From Paenibacillus doosanensis (GTDB lineage: Bacteria; Bacillota; Bacilli; Paenibacillales; NBRC-103111): a DNA stretch of 64,000 bases. The first letter of the stretch is position 1. Each line of letters opens with the position of its first letter. The notes under the pieces were generated by a model. That model ran no database searches. It was not told where the DNA came from and saw only the letters and a list, made by a program, of their open reading frames with translations. A program made the position numbers and the translations under genes. Shown in pieces: positions 8,092-16,978 of the stretch. Where the stretch lies: positions 1 through 64,000 of the forward strand of contig NZ_JANYUY010000019.1 of the NCBI RefSeq assembly GCF_025060755.1, written 5' to 3'.

Positions 8092-9645
8092 ATGAGTCTG
8101 GAATCGTTTATTCGCCAGCTTCATGCCGACGGCAACGGGGGCGGGCTGCCCGGCTGGGAGGTCGATTGGGACGATGCGCCGCTTGCCTATAAGCTGTATC
8201 GCGGCCTGCCGACACTTCCGCTGTCCTCGGATATCCCGATGGCGCTGGAGGCGGCGGAAATGCATGCCCGACCGAGTCTGAAAGACATCGGCCATTTTCT
8301 TTGGTACGTCTACGGGCTGACGCAAGTAAGCGATTCTCTTGCGGTTCCGATACGGACGTACCGCAGATTCGTCCCTTCCGGCGGAGGGCTGTACCCGAAC
8401 GAATTGTACGTATATCTTCGCACGGAATCCGGCACTCCCGGACTTTATCATTACGATGCAGCGCATCACCGGCTGGTGATGCTGCGCGAGGGAGATTACG
8501 ATTCGTACTTAGCCCGGGCACTCGGCAACCGCTGTGATCTATCCTCATGCTTCGGCGTTGTCTTTGTATCGGCGATGGTTTGGAAAAATGCTTTTAAATA
8601 CAATACCTTTTCCTATCGTCTGCAAGGCCTTGATTCAGGCGTGCTGCTCGGGCAGCTGCTGGAAGCTGCGAAACGGTTCGGTTATGCATCAAGAGTACAT
8701 TTCCGGTTTCTGGACCGAGCCGTGGGCCATCTGCTTGGGCTATCCGGCCCAGAAGAGAACGTTTATGCGATCATACCTCTTTCGGTGCAGCGCGTCATCG
8801 CTTGGCTCGACGGTGCTGACGGTACACAGAAGCAAGTCGCAGCGGATGAGCTGTGCCGCGAGCTTCCGGCTATTCAGCATGATTATTACGTGCGATCGAA
8901 ATCCGTGAAGGAGGTTCCGGGGCTGACTCAGATGAACGAAGCTTCGGCGCTCAATACATTGTTGCCGTTTCACCGGTTCGAGCCCGCCAATCGAGAGGAA
9001 AGCGGACTTCAGACTGTGTATTTACCGCCCGTGAAGCGGCTGAGCATCGATCTGGCGGCGACCAGCCGTGTGCGGCATTCGCCTGAAAGCGAATTCGTCT
9101 TGAGCCGTATCACGGGCCAGCAGCTAGCCGCCCTATTGCAGGAGGCTACGGCTTCCTTCACGTATCGCAACGATTTGGACGGCGTAGGGGAGTCGCCTGC
9201 GCTTCGTGTTGCGTTATATGGATGTTTCTATAACGTCGAAGGCATACCGGACGGCGCTTATCGCTATGACGCAGCTGCCCATGCGCTCCGACGCGAGCTT
9301 CCCGGTGATCATCGGCTCCGGCTGCAAGAGGGGATGACCCTTCATAACGTCAATTTGTTTCAAGTACCTATCTGTCTGCACATAGCCGGTGATGACGATC
9401 ACTTGATTCCCCAATTGGGGTATAGAGGATACCGCATCCAGCAGATGGAAGCTGGCATGCTCCTGCAGCGCCTGCTGCTAGCAGCGTCCGCTCTCGGCAT
9501 GGGCGGGCGACCGCTTCTTGGCTTTCAGGCCGGATCGTGCGACGAGCTCTACAAGATGTCTGTGCAAGGGCGAACCAGCCTCGTCCAAATCCCTGTCGGT
9601 CGCTACCTTCCCCGCCCCCGGCTAGAGGGAGGCTTGCATAGCTAG
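8092..9645 (+). CDS. SagB-type azoline dehydrogenase, double nitroreductase fold
   Basis: A 517-residue FMN-dependent oxidase that turns thiazolines into thiazoles. The first nitroreductase-like domain carries RRFVPSGGGLYPNELYV (about 91-107), typical of SagB proteins. A second, more diverged half begins near residue 315 (LSIDLAATSRVRHSPESEF). This doubled length of about 520 residues, against about 300 for SagB itself, is usual in heterocycloanthracin-type loci. ATG 8092 is preceded by GGAGGAAG; the frame opens at 8056 without a ribosome site. The gene closes the cluster. No transporter, protease or immunity gene follows. Confidence 0.88.
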   Translation: MSLESFIRQLHADGNGGGLPGWEVDWDDAPLAYKLYRGLPTLPLSSDIPMALEAAEMHARPSLKDIGHFLWYVYGLTQVSDSLAVPIRTYRRFVPSGGGLYPNELYVYLRTESGTPGLYHYDAAHHRLVMLREGDYDSYLARALGNRCDLSSCFGVVFVSAMVWKNAFKYNTFSYRLQGLDSGVLLGQLLEAAKRFGYASRVHFRFLDRAVGHLLGLSGPEENVYAIIPLSVQRVIAWLDGADGTQKQVAADELCRELPAIQHDYYVRSKSVKEVPGLTQMNEASALNTLLPFHRFEPANREESGLQTVYLPPVKRLSIDLAATSRVRHSPESEFVLSRITGQQLAALLQEATASFTYRNDLDGVGESPALRVALYGCFYNVEGIPDGAYRYDAAAHALRRELPGDHRLRLQEGMTLHNVNLFQVPICLHIAGDDDHLIPQLGYRGYRIQQMEAGMLLQRLLLAASALGMGGRPLLGFQAGSCDELYKMSVQGRTSLVQIPVGRYLPRPRLEGGLHS

Positions 9646-9666
9646 TTAAACATTTTCCTTTTCGTG

Positions 9667-9690
9667 GTCGCATATATTGCGGCTTTTTTT
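9667..9690 (+). terminator. Terminator of LAP operon
   Basis: A short hairpin (GTCGCA with TGCGGC, one G-U pair) followed by seven Ts, 22 bases after the dehydrogenase stop. Confidence 0.6.
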
Positions 9691-9696
9691 ATATAA

Positions 9697-9712
9697 TGTG
9701 ACACTTGTCACA
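9697..9712. promoter_or_regulatory. FNR/Crp-like box TGTGA-N6-TCACA between convergent genes
   Basis: TGTGA-CACTTG-TCACA is a perfect match to the Bacillus FNR half-site pattern and also a 7-2-7 inverted repeat. It sits between the 3' ends of two convergent genes, with TATAAT just before it, so no target start is obvious. It may be chance or serve an antisense or small transcript. Confidence 0.3.
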
Positions 9713-9718
9713 AGCAGT

Positions 9719-10828
9719 CTACTTTTTCTCATTTATCCCCAACCGCCTAAAGCGGACAGCATCTACCAGGAAATAAATAATGGGTATACATTCGGTTAAA
9801 ATGAGAAAAGTCATTTCTCCATGTTTAAGCAATTCCGTTAGCTCCGGAGCGGATCGCGCCATGAGCAAGCATAATGCGATCATTGTCGCAGTCATAGAGA
9901 ACGAGAACGGTTTATGATCCTCTAACGCAAATGTATGGGTAAGTGCGATGACAGACACGAATAAGAATAAGCTAATTTTGATAAATAGGCTTGACAGCCA
10001 TACGGATATGAGGATCGGGTCCAAATTTTCTAGAAACGAACCAATTCGTACGTAACTGATTAATTCGAGCTCCGGAAAGAACATATTGGCTGATAATTCG
10101 GTTCCAAAAATCAATAATGTCGGTATCAAATTAGCCAAAATAATGAATAAAGATGTTATCACGGCCCAAATCATCGACTTCATCGTTTTGTGCTTCTCGG
10201 CAAAGTAGGGAAAGAGGAACAGAAGAAAATTCATTTGGCCGTACAGTGCCATGACAATGTACATGCCGCTCCATATACCTTTTGGTTTAAAATGATTCGT
10301 CAATGCGATCCACATGTCAGGATTCATCGTATTGCCGACGAAGAGAGGGACAAACAGAACGCCAACAACACTAAAGAAAAAGATGCCTTGCGCAGCACGA
10401 AAAATAGTTTCTACCCCCGACCGTACAGCATAAGCCACGCAAAGGCCGAAAACAGAGGCCACAGCCCAATTCGGGGTATCCGGTAAATAAACGTCGCTGA
10501 CGAAATCCAGCAGTTCCCTCATTACAAATGATGCTGAGAACAAGAAAGAGAATATCATTAGGGCAGCGAGCGGATAATGAATCCACCTTCCGATAATTGT
10601 ATGCCCGTAATGACCAAAAAACTGGGTCGGGCGCTTTAAACCTAAGCGAAACGAAAAATAGGTAAATGCAATACCTCCAAGAGCGCCCGCAAGTAAAGAT
10701 AGCCATGCGGCAAAGCCCGCTTTCTCGATTAATGTACCCAATAAGAAACCGAGTATGGTTGTAAATAGATATTGCGAAAAGAGCATGTATACCTGTAATT
10801 GGGATACTCGTCCCAAATAGTTCGTCAT
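9719..10828 (-). CDS. Spore germination permease, GerAB family
   Basis: A 369-residue inner-membrane protein with about ten hydrophobic segments and the N-terminal S-x-L-Q-x-x-x-L-F start of the endospore germination permease family (APC superfamily). B subunits of GerA receptors bind the germinant amino acid or sugar. It is the last gene of a four-gene operon; its ATG overlaps the stop of the small D-type gene (ATGA). Length and topology are normal. The germinant cannot be read from the sequence. Confidence 0.92.
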   Translation of the reverse strand: MTNYLGRVSQLQVYMLFSQYLFTTILGFLLGTLIEKAGFAAWLSLLAGALGGIAFTYFSFRLGLKRPTQFFGHYGHTIIGRWIHYPLAALMIFSFLFSASFVMRELLDFVSDVYLPDTPNWAVASVFGLCVAYAVRSGVETIFRAAQGIFFFSVVGVLFVPLFVGNTMNPDMWIALTNHFKPKGIWSGMYIVMALYGQMNFLLFLFPYFAEKHKTMKSMIWAVITSLFIILANLIPTLLIFGTELSANMFFPELELISYVRIGSFLENLDPILISVWLSSLFIKISLFLFVSVIALTHTFALEDHKPFSFSMTATMIALCLLMARSAPELTELLKHGEMTFLILTECIPIIYFLVDAVRFRRLGINEKK

Positions 10829-11058
10829 GATTCCGTACCACCCCCAACGATATAGTTTTCAATGGACATGAAGATGCTTTGAAGGAGTTGAGCCATTGTA
10901 AATTCATTTTTGAATATATATAGCGTTTCCGTTCCTAAAAAGAGGAATAGCGCCGTCCCCAGCACGATAAAGTAAGTTCGCTGCTTTCGTTGTTTTCGTT
11001 TCAGATAAAGCCATTCATAGCCAATAATGCATCCAAAAGCGATCCCGATTAGTATCAT
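10825..11058 (-). CDS. Small two-TM protein, Ger D-subunit type
   Basis: 77 residues: a hydrophobic start, a basic loop (LKRKQRKQR), a second hydrophobic segment (TYFIVLGTALFLFLGTE) and a polar tail. Small two-helix 'D' proteins of 55-80 residues are known in some germinant receptor operons, where they modulate the A/B/C receptor. Position (3 bases after the C gene, overlapping the B gene) and topology fit this. I do not recognise it by sequence. Confidence 0.65.
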   Translation of the reverse strand: MILIGIAFGCIIGYEWLYLKRKQRKQRTYFIVLGTALFLFLGTETLYIFKNEFTMAQLLQSIFMSIENYIVGGGTES

Positions 11059-11060
11059 GA

Positions 11061-12266
11061 TCAGGCCCCCGTGTCCTTGATGGTTCGTATTCGGAGAGGA
11101 TGCTTTTCCGTACCCAAATGCTTTATGATTATACGTGCTTGTATGTTAAACTTGACTCTCTTGGCATAGAGGTAACGCCATTGCCGTTCGAGGGCAATCC
11201 ATTTGTTTGGATAATTCCAGTCGATATATTGGCCGAATTGGAATGCGTCGGAGCCTGCTTCTTGTGATTTTCTGATAGCCTTGGACATGCGATCCTGAAC
11301 AAAAGCCTCGAGATCATGTTCAAGAATGGCCCGCTGCTTCGCATCCTGAAAGTTGATATCCGATTCGGACGAGATGAGATCGGCGTTGGCCCTGCTTTGG
11401 ATATTTATGGCGATTTGATCACCGGATAAAACCGGTCTTATCGATGTTTGATTATTTTTTACGATGAAGCTAACATCCTTCCCGTCTATGGTGGAAGGAA
11501 CCGTAATTTCTGAATCCCTCACCGTCTCCTGTACCCACATTGCGCCGCGCATTTCATTCGTATTTAATGTTCCAACCATCTTTCCAAGTTTGAAAATAGC
11601 AGCTCCATCGGTACCCATCCATTGCTGAGTTTTATTGTTTTCACTGGTCATGGTTTTTAGTTCAAAGTCAAGCATTGGTATGAATAAATCTCCACCTGAA
11701 TAGGCAGCCATGAGGGCATCCTTAACGGTCGCTCGGACAGTGATATGCTGTCTCACATAAGCAACCAGGATATCTACGGGAAATCGTTCGAATACATTAG
11801 GAACTGCGGTCATTTGCTTCACCTTGCCCTCGGTAACGAACATGCTGGCATTGATATGAAACCGCGGCTCACGGGCGATAAATTCTAATACGGGCAAAAT
11901 CCCTTCTTCAGCCAATGCGTTCCCAATAACAATGATACTCGTCTGTCCAAATGTAATTGTTCTTGAAAGGTCCGATTGAATGAAACGATAGGCTTCCCCG
12001 ATGTCACGCCCTGTTTTCGTAACAAAGGTATAGGGTTTGCCGGTTTGTCCGCCGGAACCGCCGGTTTGTCCTGGAATGAGGCGATTAGGCAGGGGGAAGC
12101 CAAGAGTAACTTCAATTCCAGACTCGGATTTATCCAGCAGCATCATTCGAACAAAGGCCCGGTCGTTAATTTCGATTGAATTCCAGCAGCCGGTTAACAG
12201 CAATAAAGGGAATAGGGTTAGCAAAGGCCACAAAGCAGCGTAAGCGGGAAATTTGGACTTAATCAT
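11061..12266 (-). CDS. Spore germination lipoprotein, GerAC family
   Basis: A 401-residue Ger(x)C lipoprotein. The signal sequence ends in the lipobox L-L-T-G-C, followed by WNSIEINDRAFVRMMLLDK, the usual start of mature GerAC proteins. It is anchored to the outer face of the spore inner membrane and is needed for receptor function. Its start overlaps the 3' end of the A-subunit gene by 8 bases. Length is normal. Confidence 0.93.
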   Translation of the reverse strand: MIKSKFPAYAALWPLLTLFPLLLLTGCWNSIEINDRAFVRMMLLDKSESGIEVTLGFPLPNRLIPGQTGGSGGQTGKPYTFVTKTGRDIGEAYRFIQSDLSRTITFGQTSIIVIGNALAEEGILPVLEFIAREPRFHINASMFVTEGKVKQMTAVPNVFERFPVDILVAYVRQHITVRATVKDALMAAYSGGDLFIPMLDFELKTMTSENNKTQQWMGTDGAAIFKLGKMVGTLNTNEMRGAMWVQETVRDSEITVPSTIDGKDVSFIVKNNQTSIRPVLSGDQIAINIQSRANADLISSESDINFQDAKQRAILEHDLEAFVQDRMSKAIRKSQEAGSDAFQFGQYIDWNYPNKWIALERQWRYLYAKRVKFNIQARIIIKHLGTEKHPLRIRTIKDTGA

Positions 12267-13845
12267 TGCTATCCTCCTCCGAATACGACCACTTTCGAGT
12301 CACCTTTCCTTGTCTCGTTTTATTCGGCGCGGCCTGGATCGGACGTTTTTTCATAAGCCACCAAGGCGCTCGAACTAAAGTATCCTTCAGATCGCTGGGA
12401 ATCAAAGGGGTGATCGGGGATAAATAAGGCATTCCGAAGGAACGCAGATTGATAAGGTGAATGTAAAGAAATAACATGCCGCAGGCGATTCCGAACAAAC
12501 CAAAGAAGCCGGCTAGTATCATGATAGGAAAGCGCAATAAACGAAAAGCCAGGCCCAGATCGTAATGCGGACTAATGAATGAAGCAATGCCTGTTAAAGA
12601 TACTATGATGACCATTGCCGCTGACACGATACCTGCTTGTACAGCTGCAGTGCCAATAATAAGCGCTCCAATAATCGATACCGCTTGTCCGATTGATTTG
12701 GGGATACGAATGGCCGCTTCCCGCAAGGCCTCAAAAGAAATTTCCATAATAAAAGCTTCGATTAAGGCAGGAAACGGGACAATTTCTCTGGAAGACATCA
12801 CGGTGACAAGCAGCTTCGAAGGAATAATCTCCGGATGAAAGGTCGTAATTGCGATATAAGTAGACGGCAGCAGCAGCGAAACGAACAAAAAGAAGTATCG
12901 GATCCAGCGAATCCAGGTTGAAGCAATAAAGCGCTGGTAATAATCTTCAGAGGATTGCAGCAGCATCATTAACGTAACCGGAGCGATAATCACTATCGGC
13001 GTCCCGTCGACAATAATCGCCACGCGCCCCTCAAGAAGCGCGGCAGCCGTAATATCTGGCCGCTCGGTATATTGCAGCTGCGGAAAGGGTGAAAAGGGAG
13101 TGTCGTCCAAATATTCTTCGACAGTGCTGCTTCCAAGAACGCTATCGACGTCAATTTTGGACAACCGAAATTTCACTTCATCCAGCAAGTCTTTCTTACA
13201 AATGCCGTCAATGTAACCAACCAAAACCTTTGTCTGGGTTAATGCTCCAATCCGCAGCGTCTCCGTCTTAAATTTTGGCGTTTTCAGGCGTTTGCGAATT
13301 AAGGTCAGGTTAATATCCGCATCTTCAATAAAAGCTTCGCGTGGACCTCTTATACCGGATTCATTGGGTGGTTCTTCAATGGCACGTTTGGAATGCTTAG
13401 TTAGAGGAAGCTCAATGATTCTCTGTTCGCCGTCTATCATAAGAATGGCTTTGCTATCCAGAATAGACGATATTCCTTCCGAAAGCGTGAGCAGGAATCG
13501 ATAGTCCGAAACGGACAATTGCTTGCGGTCGAACAGCTGTCTGCGGAATTCATCGGCATTCGGCGCATCCATACGAAGAACAATCTTAAGAACATCCTCC
13601 TGTAAAGTCGCTAGATCAATCATACCGCGCAAATAAACAATGGCACATGCCACCGCCGGACCTGCAATAAAGCTGTGAAAAGCTACATCCGAATTGTCGG
13701 TCAATTGCTGACGAAGCCAAGCCATCCGTTTTTCAATGGGATACGTCTCGTCCTCTACAGGGACCGGTTCTTTTTGACGGTTGTTCATTTCATTGTCTTC
13801 ATGGATCTCAGAGCCTCGTTTCATAAACCAATGGAAATAGGTCAT
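12259..13845 (-). CDS. Spore germination protein, GerAA family
   Basis: 528 residues. A soluble N-terminal region of about 300 residues (with ALLEGRVAIIVDGTPIVIIAP just before the membrane part) is followed by five or so membrane segments, including the family-typical IPKSIGQAVSIIGALIIGTAAV. It is the first gene of the operon A-C-D-B. The ATG at 13845 is preceded by GCGAGG at a good distance. Such operons are transcribed in the forespore by sigma-G; I could not confirm sigma-G hexamers in the 200 bases upstream. Confidence 0.93.
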   Translation of the reverse strand: MTYFHWFMKRGSEIHEDNEMNNRQKEPVPVEDETYPIEKRMAWLRQQLTDNSDVAFHSFIAGPAVACAIVYLRGMIDLATLQEDVLKIVLRMDAPNADEFRRQLFDRKQLSVSDYRFLLTLSEGISSILDSKAILMIDGEQRIIELPLTKHSKRAIEEPPNESGIRGPREAFIEDADINLTLIRKRLKTPKFKTETLRIGALTQTKVLVGYIDGICKKDLLDEVKFRLSKIDVDSVLGSSTVEEYLDDTPFSPFPQLQYTERPDITAAALLEGRVAIIVDGTPIVIIAPVTLMMLLQSSEDYYQRFIASTWIRWIRYFFLFVSLLLPSTYIAITTFHPEIIPSKLLVTVMSSREIVPFPALIEAFIMEISFEALREAAIRIPKSIGQAVSIIGALIIGTAAVQAGIVSAAMVIIVSLTGIASFISPHYDLGLAFRLLRFPIMILAGFFGLFGIACGMLFLYIHLINLRSFGMPYLSPITPLIPSDLKDTLVRAPWWLMKKRPIQAAPNKTRQGKVTRKWSYSEEDSND

Positions 13846-14048
13846 AAATACCTCGCGCTGATGGATTATCGGTATTAAATAACTTTTCCATTTATCGCTA
13901 TTTTAAACCAGTTCATGATTCGATTAAGAGCCCACGCGAAAACCGGCACCGAGGGAAGGGCCGGCGTTGCGGCGAAGAATAAATCCTTTACAGCGAGGAA
14001 AAAGTATTAATGGATTAAACCATCAAATAATGAGAGGTCTGAACATTC

Positions 14049-14240
14049 ATGCCCGAAGATAAAGTAATAGAAGAAAAGATGAATTTCGAAAAAGCAAGCT
14101 GGGAATTGCCGGAGACGGAAGAAACGGAAGCATCTGCGGATCAGATCGGGGAAGTCCCCTCCAATTATGAGAACTTATCGACCACTAGCTATACCGATGC
14201 TACTACATTTGAAGTTAAAAAAACGCCGGGGAGGATCTAA
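14049..14240 (+). CDS. Small acidic protein of unknown function
   Basis: 63 residues, rich in Glu and Thr (KVIEEKMNFEKASWELPETE, then a Thr/Ser-rich second half). GAGAGG lies 11 bases before the ATG and a clean terminator follows, so it is probably a real monocistronic gene. No transmembrane segment or cysteine. It lies between the germination operon and a CBS-domain gene. A RiPP precursor was considered, but no modification genes flank it. Not recognised. Confidence 0.55.
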   Translation: MPEDKVIEEKMNFEKASWELPETEETEASADQIGEVPSNYENLSTTSYTDATTFEVKKTPGRI

Positions 14241-14250
14241 ATCTTTAGTA

Positions 14251-14281
14251 AACACCGTCATAAAATAGACGGTGTTTTCTT
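14251..14281 (+). terminator. Terminator of small acidic protein gene
   Basis: AACACCGTC and GACGGTGTT form a perfect 9-bp stem with an 8-base loop, followed by TTCTTATT. Confidence 0.8.
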
Positions 14282-14321
14282 ATTGCTGTTATTGTCGGGA
14301 GAAACATCGGCTCTTTCGCAA

Positions 14322-14726
14322 TTAATCCGTAATATTTCGTGTGTAGTATTCGATAATGTCTTTGCGCCGAATAATACCAAGGAAGACGCCCTCGTCATCT
14401 ACAACCGGGACGAAGTTCTGATCTGCAGCCAGCGAAAGCATGTCGTCCAAATCGGCGCCAATCTTGACGCATTCGATTTTTAGTCGCTTATTGATGGAGA
14501 CGACGGGAATTTCATGCATCGTATCGAAATTGAGGCCAGGTGTAGCTTTCATTTTCCATAACAAATCTCCTTCGGAAAGCGTTCCGTAATATACTCCATT
14601 GTCGTGCAGGATCGGAATGGCCGAATAGTGGCACGCCTCCAGTTTATCTAAGGCTTCTTTCATATTGGAAGATGTCGTGATGTAAGAGACCTCATTCTTG
14701 GGATATAGAAAAGTTTTTATGTCCAC
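14322..14726 (-). CDS. CBS-domain pair protein
   Basis: 134 residues made almost entirely of two CBS motifs. The first ends in HYSAIPILHDNGVYYGTLSEGD and the second in NFVPVVDDEGVFLGIIRRKD, the standard beta-alpha-beta signature. Stand-alone CBS pairs bind adenine nucleotides; the Bacillus protein DarB (YkuL) of similar size binds c-di-AMP, but resemblance is only general here. Its promoter faces the gene-free region 14727-15039. Confidence 0.8.
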   Translation of the reverse strand: MDIKTFLYPKNEVSYITTSSNMKEALDKLEACHYSAIPILHDNGVYYGTLSEGDLLWKMKATPGLNFDTMHEIPVVSINKRLKIECVKIGADLDDMLSLAADQNFVPVVDDEGVFLGIIRRKDIIEYYTRNITD

Positions 14727-15039
14727 TGTACCACACTCCTTTAATATATTAAAACATATTTTCCCACGCAGCGCATATGGAATTGACAGGTAATGACAAA
14801 CGGATGTTGATTCATTTAATTTAAATTGCTGTTCCGGTACTGGATTGGAGTTAAGCCTGAAATATAAGCTGTGCTGCGATCCATACGAAACACCTGATTA
14901 GAGAGCTGTTCCTTCCATACCTGTTCATAAAAACGGAAGAGGAGCGGGAAGTTTTTAAGAAAAGGCGCAAAGGCGGAGGGTTCGAAATATCTACTGCTCT
15001 TTTATTTAAAATATGAAAAACCTGATTGGAGGCGGGAGC
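14727..15039. other. Gene-free stretch 14727-15039
   Basis: Holds the upstream region of the CBS gene and the ribosome site of the next gene. One 41-codon open frame (14894-15016) reads protein-like (LIRELFLPYLFIKTEEE...) but has no start or ribosome site, and may be a coding relic. Nothing else is recognisable. Confidence 0.4.
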
Positions 15040-15414
15040 ATGTGGATTCCTGTAGAGATTATAAAAGAAAGGGAAAACCCAGTAATAATGGATGGGATTA
15101 AGAGTTTATTAAAAGAAAGCTATCACATTTCTGAAAATGAGGCAAATTTGATCATGAATAGGGCGAGCGAACGATCGGAAGGGCTGATATTCGATTATTT
15201 CCCATATGTACATTCCATCCATGAACTTAGTGACGGAATCAGGAACACGCTGGATAAGCATCTGAATCGAGTGGATCAGGAAGGGATAATGGTGTTTTTT
15301 AGTGACCAGAATGTTAGCCAACTCCCTGGCTCCCGGCTGCCGGTACGGCACAGAAGGGGGAGGCAGGGGCAGCTCGGATGCAGCATCTTGTATTTCAAGC
15401 AGACGACCAAATAA
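15040..15414 (+). CDS. Hypothetical protein
   Basis: 124 residues from ATG 15040, preceded by GGAGGCGGGAG. The first 85 residues look like a folded helical protein (IIKERENPVIMDGIKSLLKE). The last 40 are Arg/Gln/Gly-rich (PVRHRRGRQGQLG) and unlike the rest, which suggests a frameshifted or decayed 3' end. It ends 5 bases from the convergent methionine aminopeptidase gene. No family recognised. Confidence 0.45.
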   Translation: MWIPVEIIKERENPVIMDGIKSLLKESYHISENEANLIMNRASERSEGLIFDYFPYVHSIHELSDGIRNTLDKHLNRVDQEGIMVFFSDQNVSQLPGSRLPVRHRRGRQGQLGCSILYFKQTTK

Positions 15415-15419
15415 AAGTA

Positions 15420-16175
15420 CTATTGTGCGGTCAATATCATCGGGCCGTCCTCAGTGATAGCGATCGTATGTTCGTACTGTGCGGAAAGCGAGCCGTCAGC
15501 GGTTCTGGCGGTCCATCCGTCGGCATCAACCGTCATTAACGCTTTCCCGGCGTTGATCATCGGCTCGATCGTAAAAACCATCCCTTCCTTCAAGCGGAAC
15601 CCTTTGCCCGGATTCCCGACGTGGGCATAATTAGGCTCCTCGTGCATTTCTCTTCCTACGCCATGACCGAGCAGATCGCGCACCACCGAGAATCCGTTTC
15701 GCTCGGCATGGGTTTGAACCGCGTGCATCACATCGCCGATCCGGTTTCCGACGACAGCTTTTTCGATACCAAGATATAAGCATTCCTTCGTTACCCGCAT
15801 CAGATTGCGGGCTTCTTCCGACACCTCGCCGACCGCATAACACCAAGCTGAGTCGCCGATCCAGCCATCCGCCTCCGCGACGATGTCGATTTTGACGATA
15901 TCGCCTTCCTTGAGCGGCTTCTGGTTCGGAAAACCATGTGCAATGACGTCGTTGACAGACGCACATGTCGCAAACGGATAGCCGTTATAGCCTATCGTAT
16001 AAGCCTTGGCGCCATTCTCCTTCAGGAACCGCACCGCGAACGACTCGATATCGAGCGTCGTGACACCCGGCCGGATCATACCTGCGATTGCTTGATGAAA
16101 AGCAGCGACAATTCGACCGGCTTTTCTCATTTCTTCAATTTCTGCTCTCGATTTCAGGATGACCATTCCATTCAT
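15420..16175 (-). CDS. map: Methionine aminopeptidase, type I
   Basis: About 251 residues. It removes the initiator Met from new proteins using two metal ions. The pita-bread fold ligands are visible: KIDIVAEADGWIGDSAW holds the two Asp, LLGHGVGREMHEEP the His, TIEPM the first Glu and QYEHT the second. Its start codon overlaps the TetR stop (TGATG), so it is co-transcribed with that regulator; ATG at 16166 is a possible alternative start. It is not in the usual ribosomal-protein context, so it is probably a second, accessory copy. Confidence 0.93.
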   Translation of the reverse strand: MNGMVILKSRAEIEEMRKAGRIVAAFHQAIAGMIRPGVTTLDIESFAVRFLKENGAKAYTIGYNGYPFATCASVNDVIAHGFPNQKPLKEGDIVKIDIVAEADGWIGDSAWCYAVGEVSEEARNLMRVTKECLYLGIEKAVVGNRIGDVMHAVQTHAERNGFSVVRDLLGHGVGREMHEEPNYAHVGNPGKGFRLKEGMVFTIEPMINAGKALMTVDADGWTARTADGSLSAQYEHTIAITEDGPMILTAQ

Positions 16176-16774
16176 CACTCCTTTGGCTGTATACCAGAAA
16201 AAATCATATTGACGATACCTTCCACATCCATCTCGTTTCGCATATTATGGTGAATGTTCAATGCTGTGCAGCCAACTAGCGAGCCAAATATCAGATTAGC
16301 TGTTTTCTCAGGCGATTTGGAATCGATTCCGTCACGAACCGTTTCCACAAACGGCCAATAGATTCGTTCCTGAAAATCGGCAAACAGCTTGATGAAGCGG
16401 TTTCCCGGGAAGTGCTGAAAATTATCCGCAACCGTTTTAAGCAAAATAAACACAGAAGGATCTTGGATGCACTTCTGCAGGAGCAATCTGGAGAACGATT
16501 CAGCTTTAAGCAAACTGCCGGCGTCTCCCGTCAAAGCGGACAGCACGGCCGACTCCGTCTGATTCAGGGCATCCCATAGTAAATCTTCCAAAAGCATGTG
16601 CTTATTTTTGTAGTAATGATATACGGTTCCGTAACCGAGCTCTGCCTTGACCGCAACATCGCGTATTTCCAATTGAATACCTTTCTCCAAATATACTTCC
16701 GCAGCCGCTTGCATAATTTGGTTCATCCGCATTTCACGGATCGCGTCATTCTGTTCTTTAGTACGTGGTGACAT
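16175..16774 (-). CDS. TetR/AcrR family transcriptional regulator
   Basis: 199 residues. The N-terminal helix-turn-helix is clear (IRDVAVKAELGYGTVYHYYKNK), ending in the Tyr/Lys pattern that fixes the TetR fold; the C-terminal ligand domain is not classifiable. It forms an operon with the aminopeptidase gene that its stop codon overlaps. An inverted repeat 35 bases upstream of its start suggests autoregulation. Ligand unknown. Confidence 0.9.
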   Translation of the reverse strand: MSPRTKEQNDAIREMRMNQIMQAAAEVYLEKGIQLEIRDVAVKAELGYGTVYHYYKNKHMLLEDLLWDALNQTESAVLSALTGDAGSLLKAESFSRLLLQKCIQDPSVFILLKTVADNFQHFPGNRFIKLFADFQERIYWPFVETVRDGIDSKSPEKTANLIFGSLVGCTALNIHHNMRNEMDVEGIVNMIFSGIQPKE

Positions 16775-16808
16775 GGCTCCCCCTTTTTTTAGACCTGCTA
16801 TAATGTCA

Positions 16809-16823
16809 ATGTAAAATATACAT
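16809..16823. promoter_or_regulatory. Candidate TetR operator
   Basis: ATGTA-AAATA-TACAT, a perfect 5-5-5 inverted repeat, lies 35 bases upstream of the TetR gene. Length and position suit a TetR-family dimer site; binding is inferred. Confidence 0.4.
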
Positions 16824-16978
16824 CATTTGGAGGCAAGGATCAAGTAACTTTCCAAAGCTGAATGCCAATGGACTACGGAACAGCTATTTATTTTCGCTCA
16901 CTATTTTGCTGCCAGAGTAATACATCCGCTTCGCCTACAATATCATAATTCTAGAAATACAATCTAGGAGGTGAGTCA

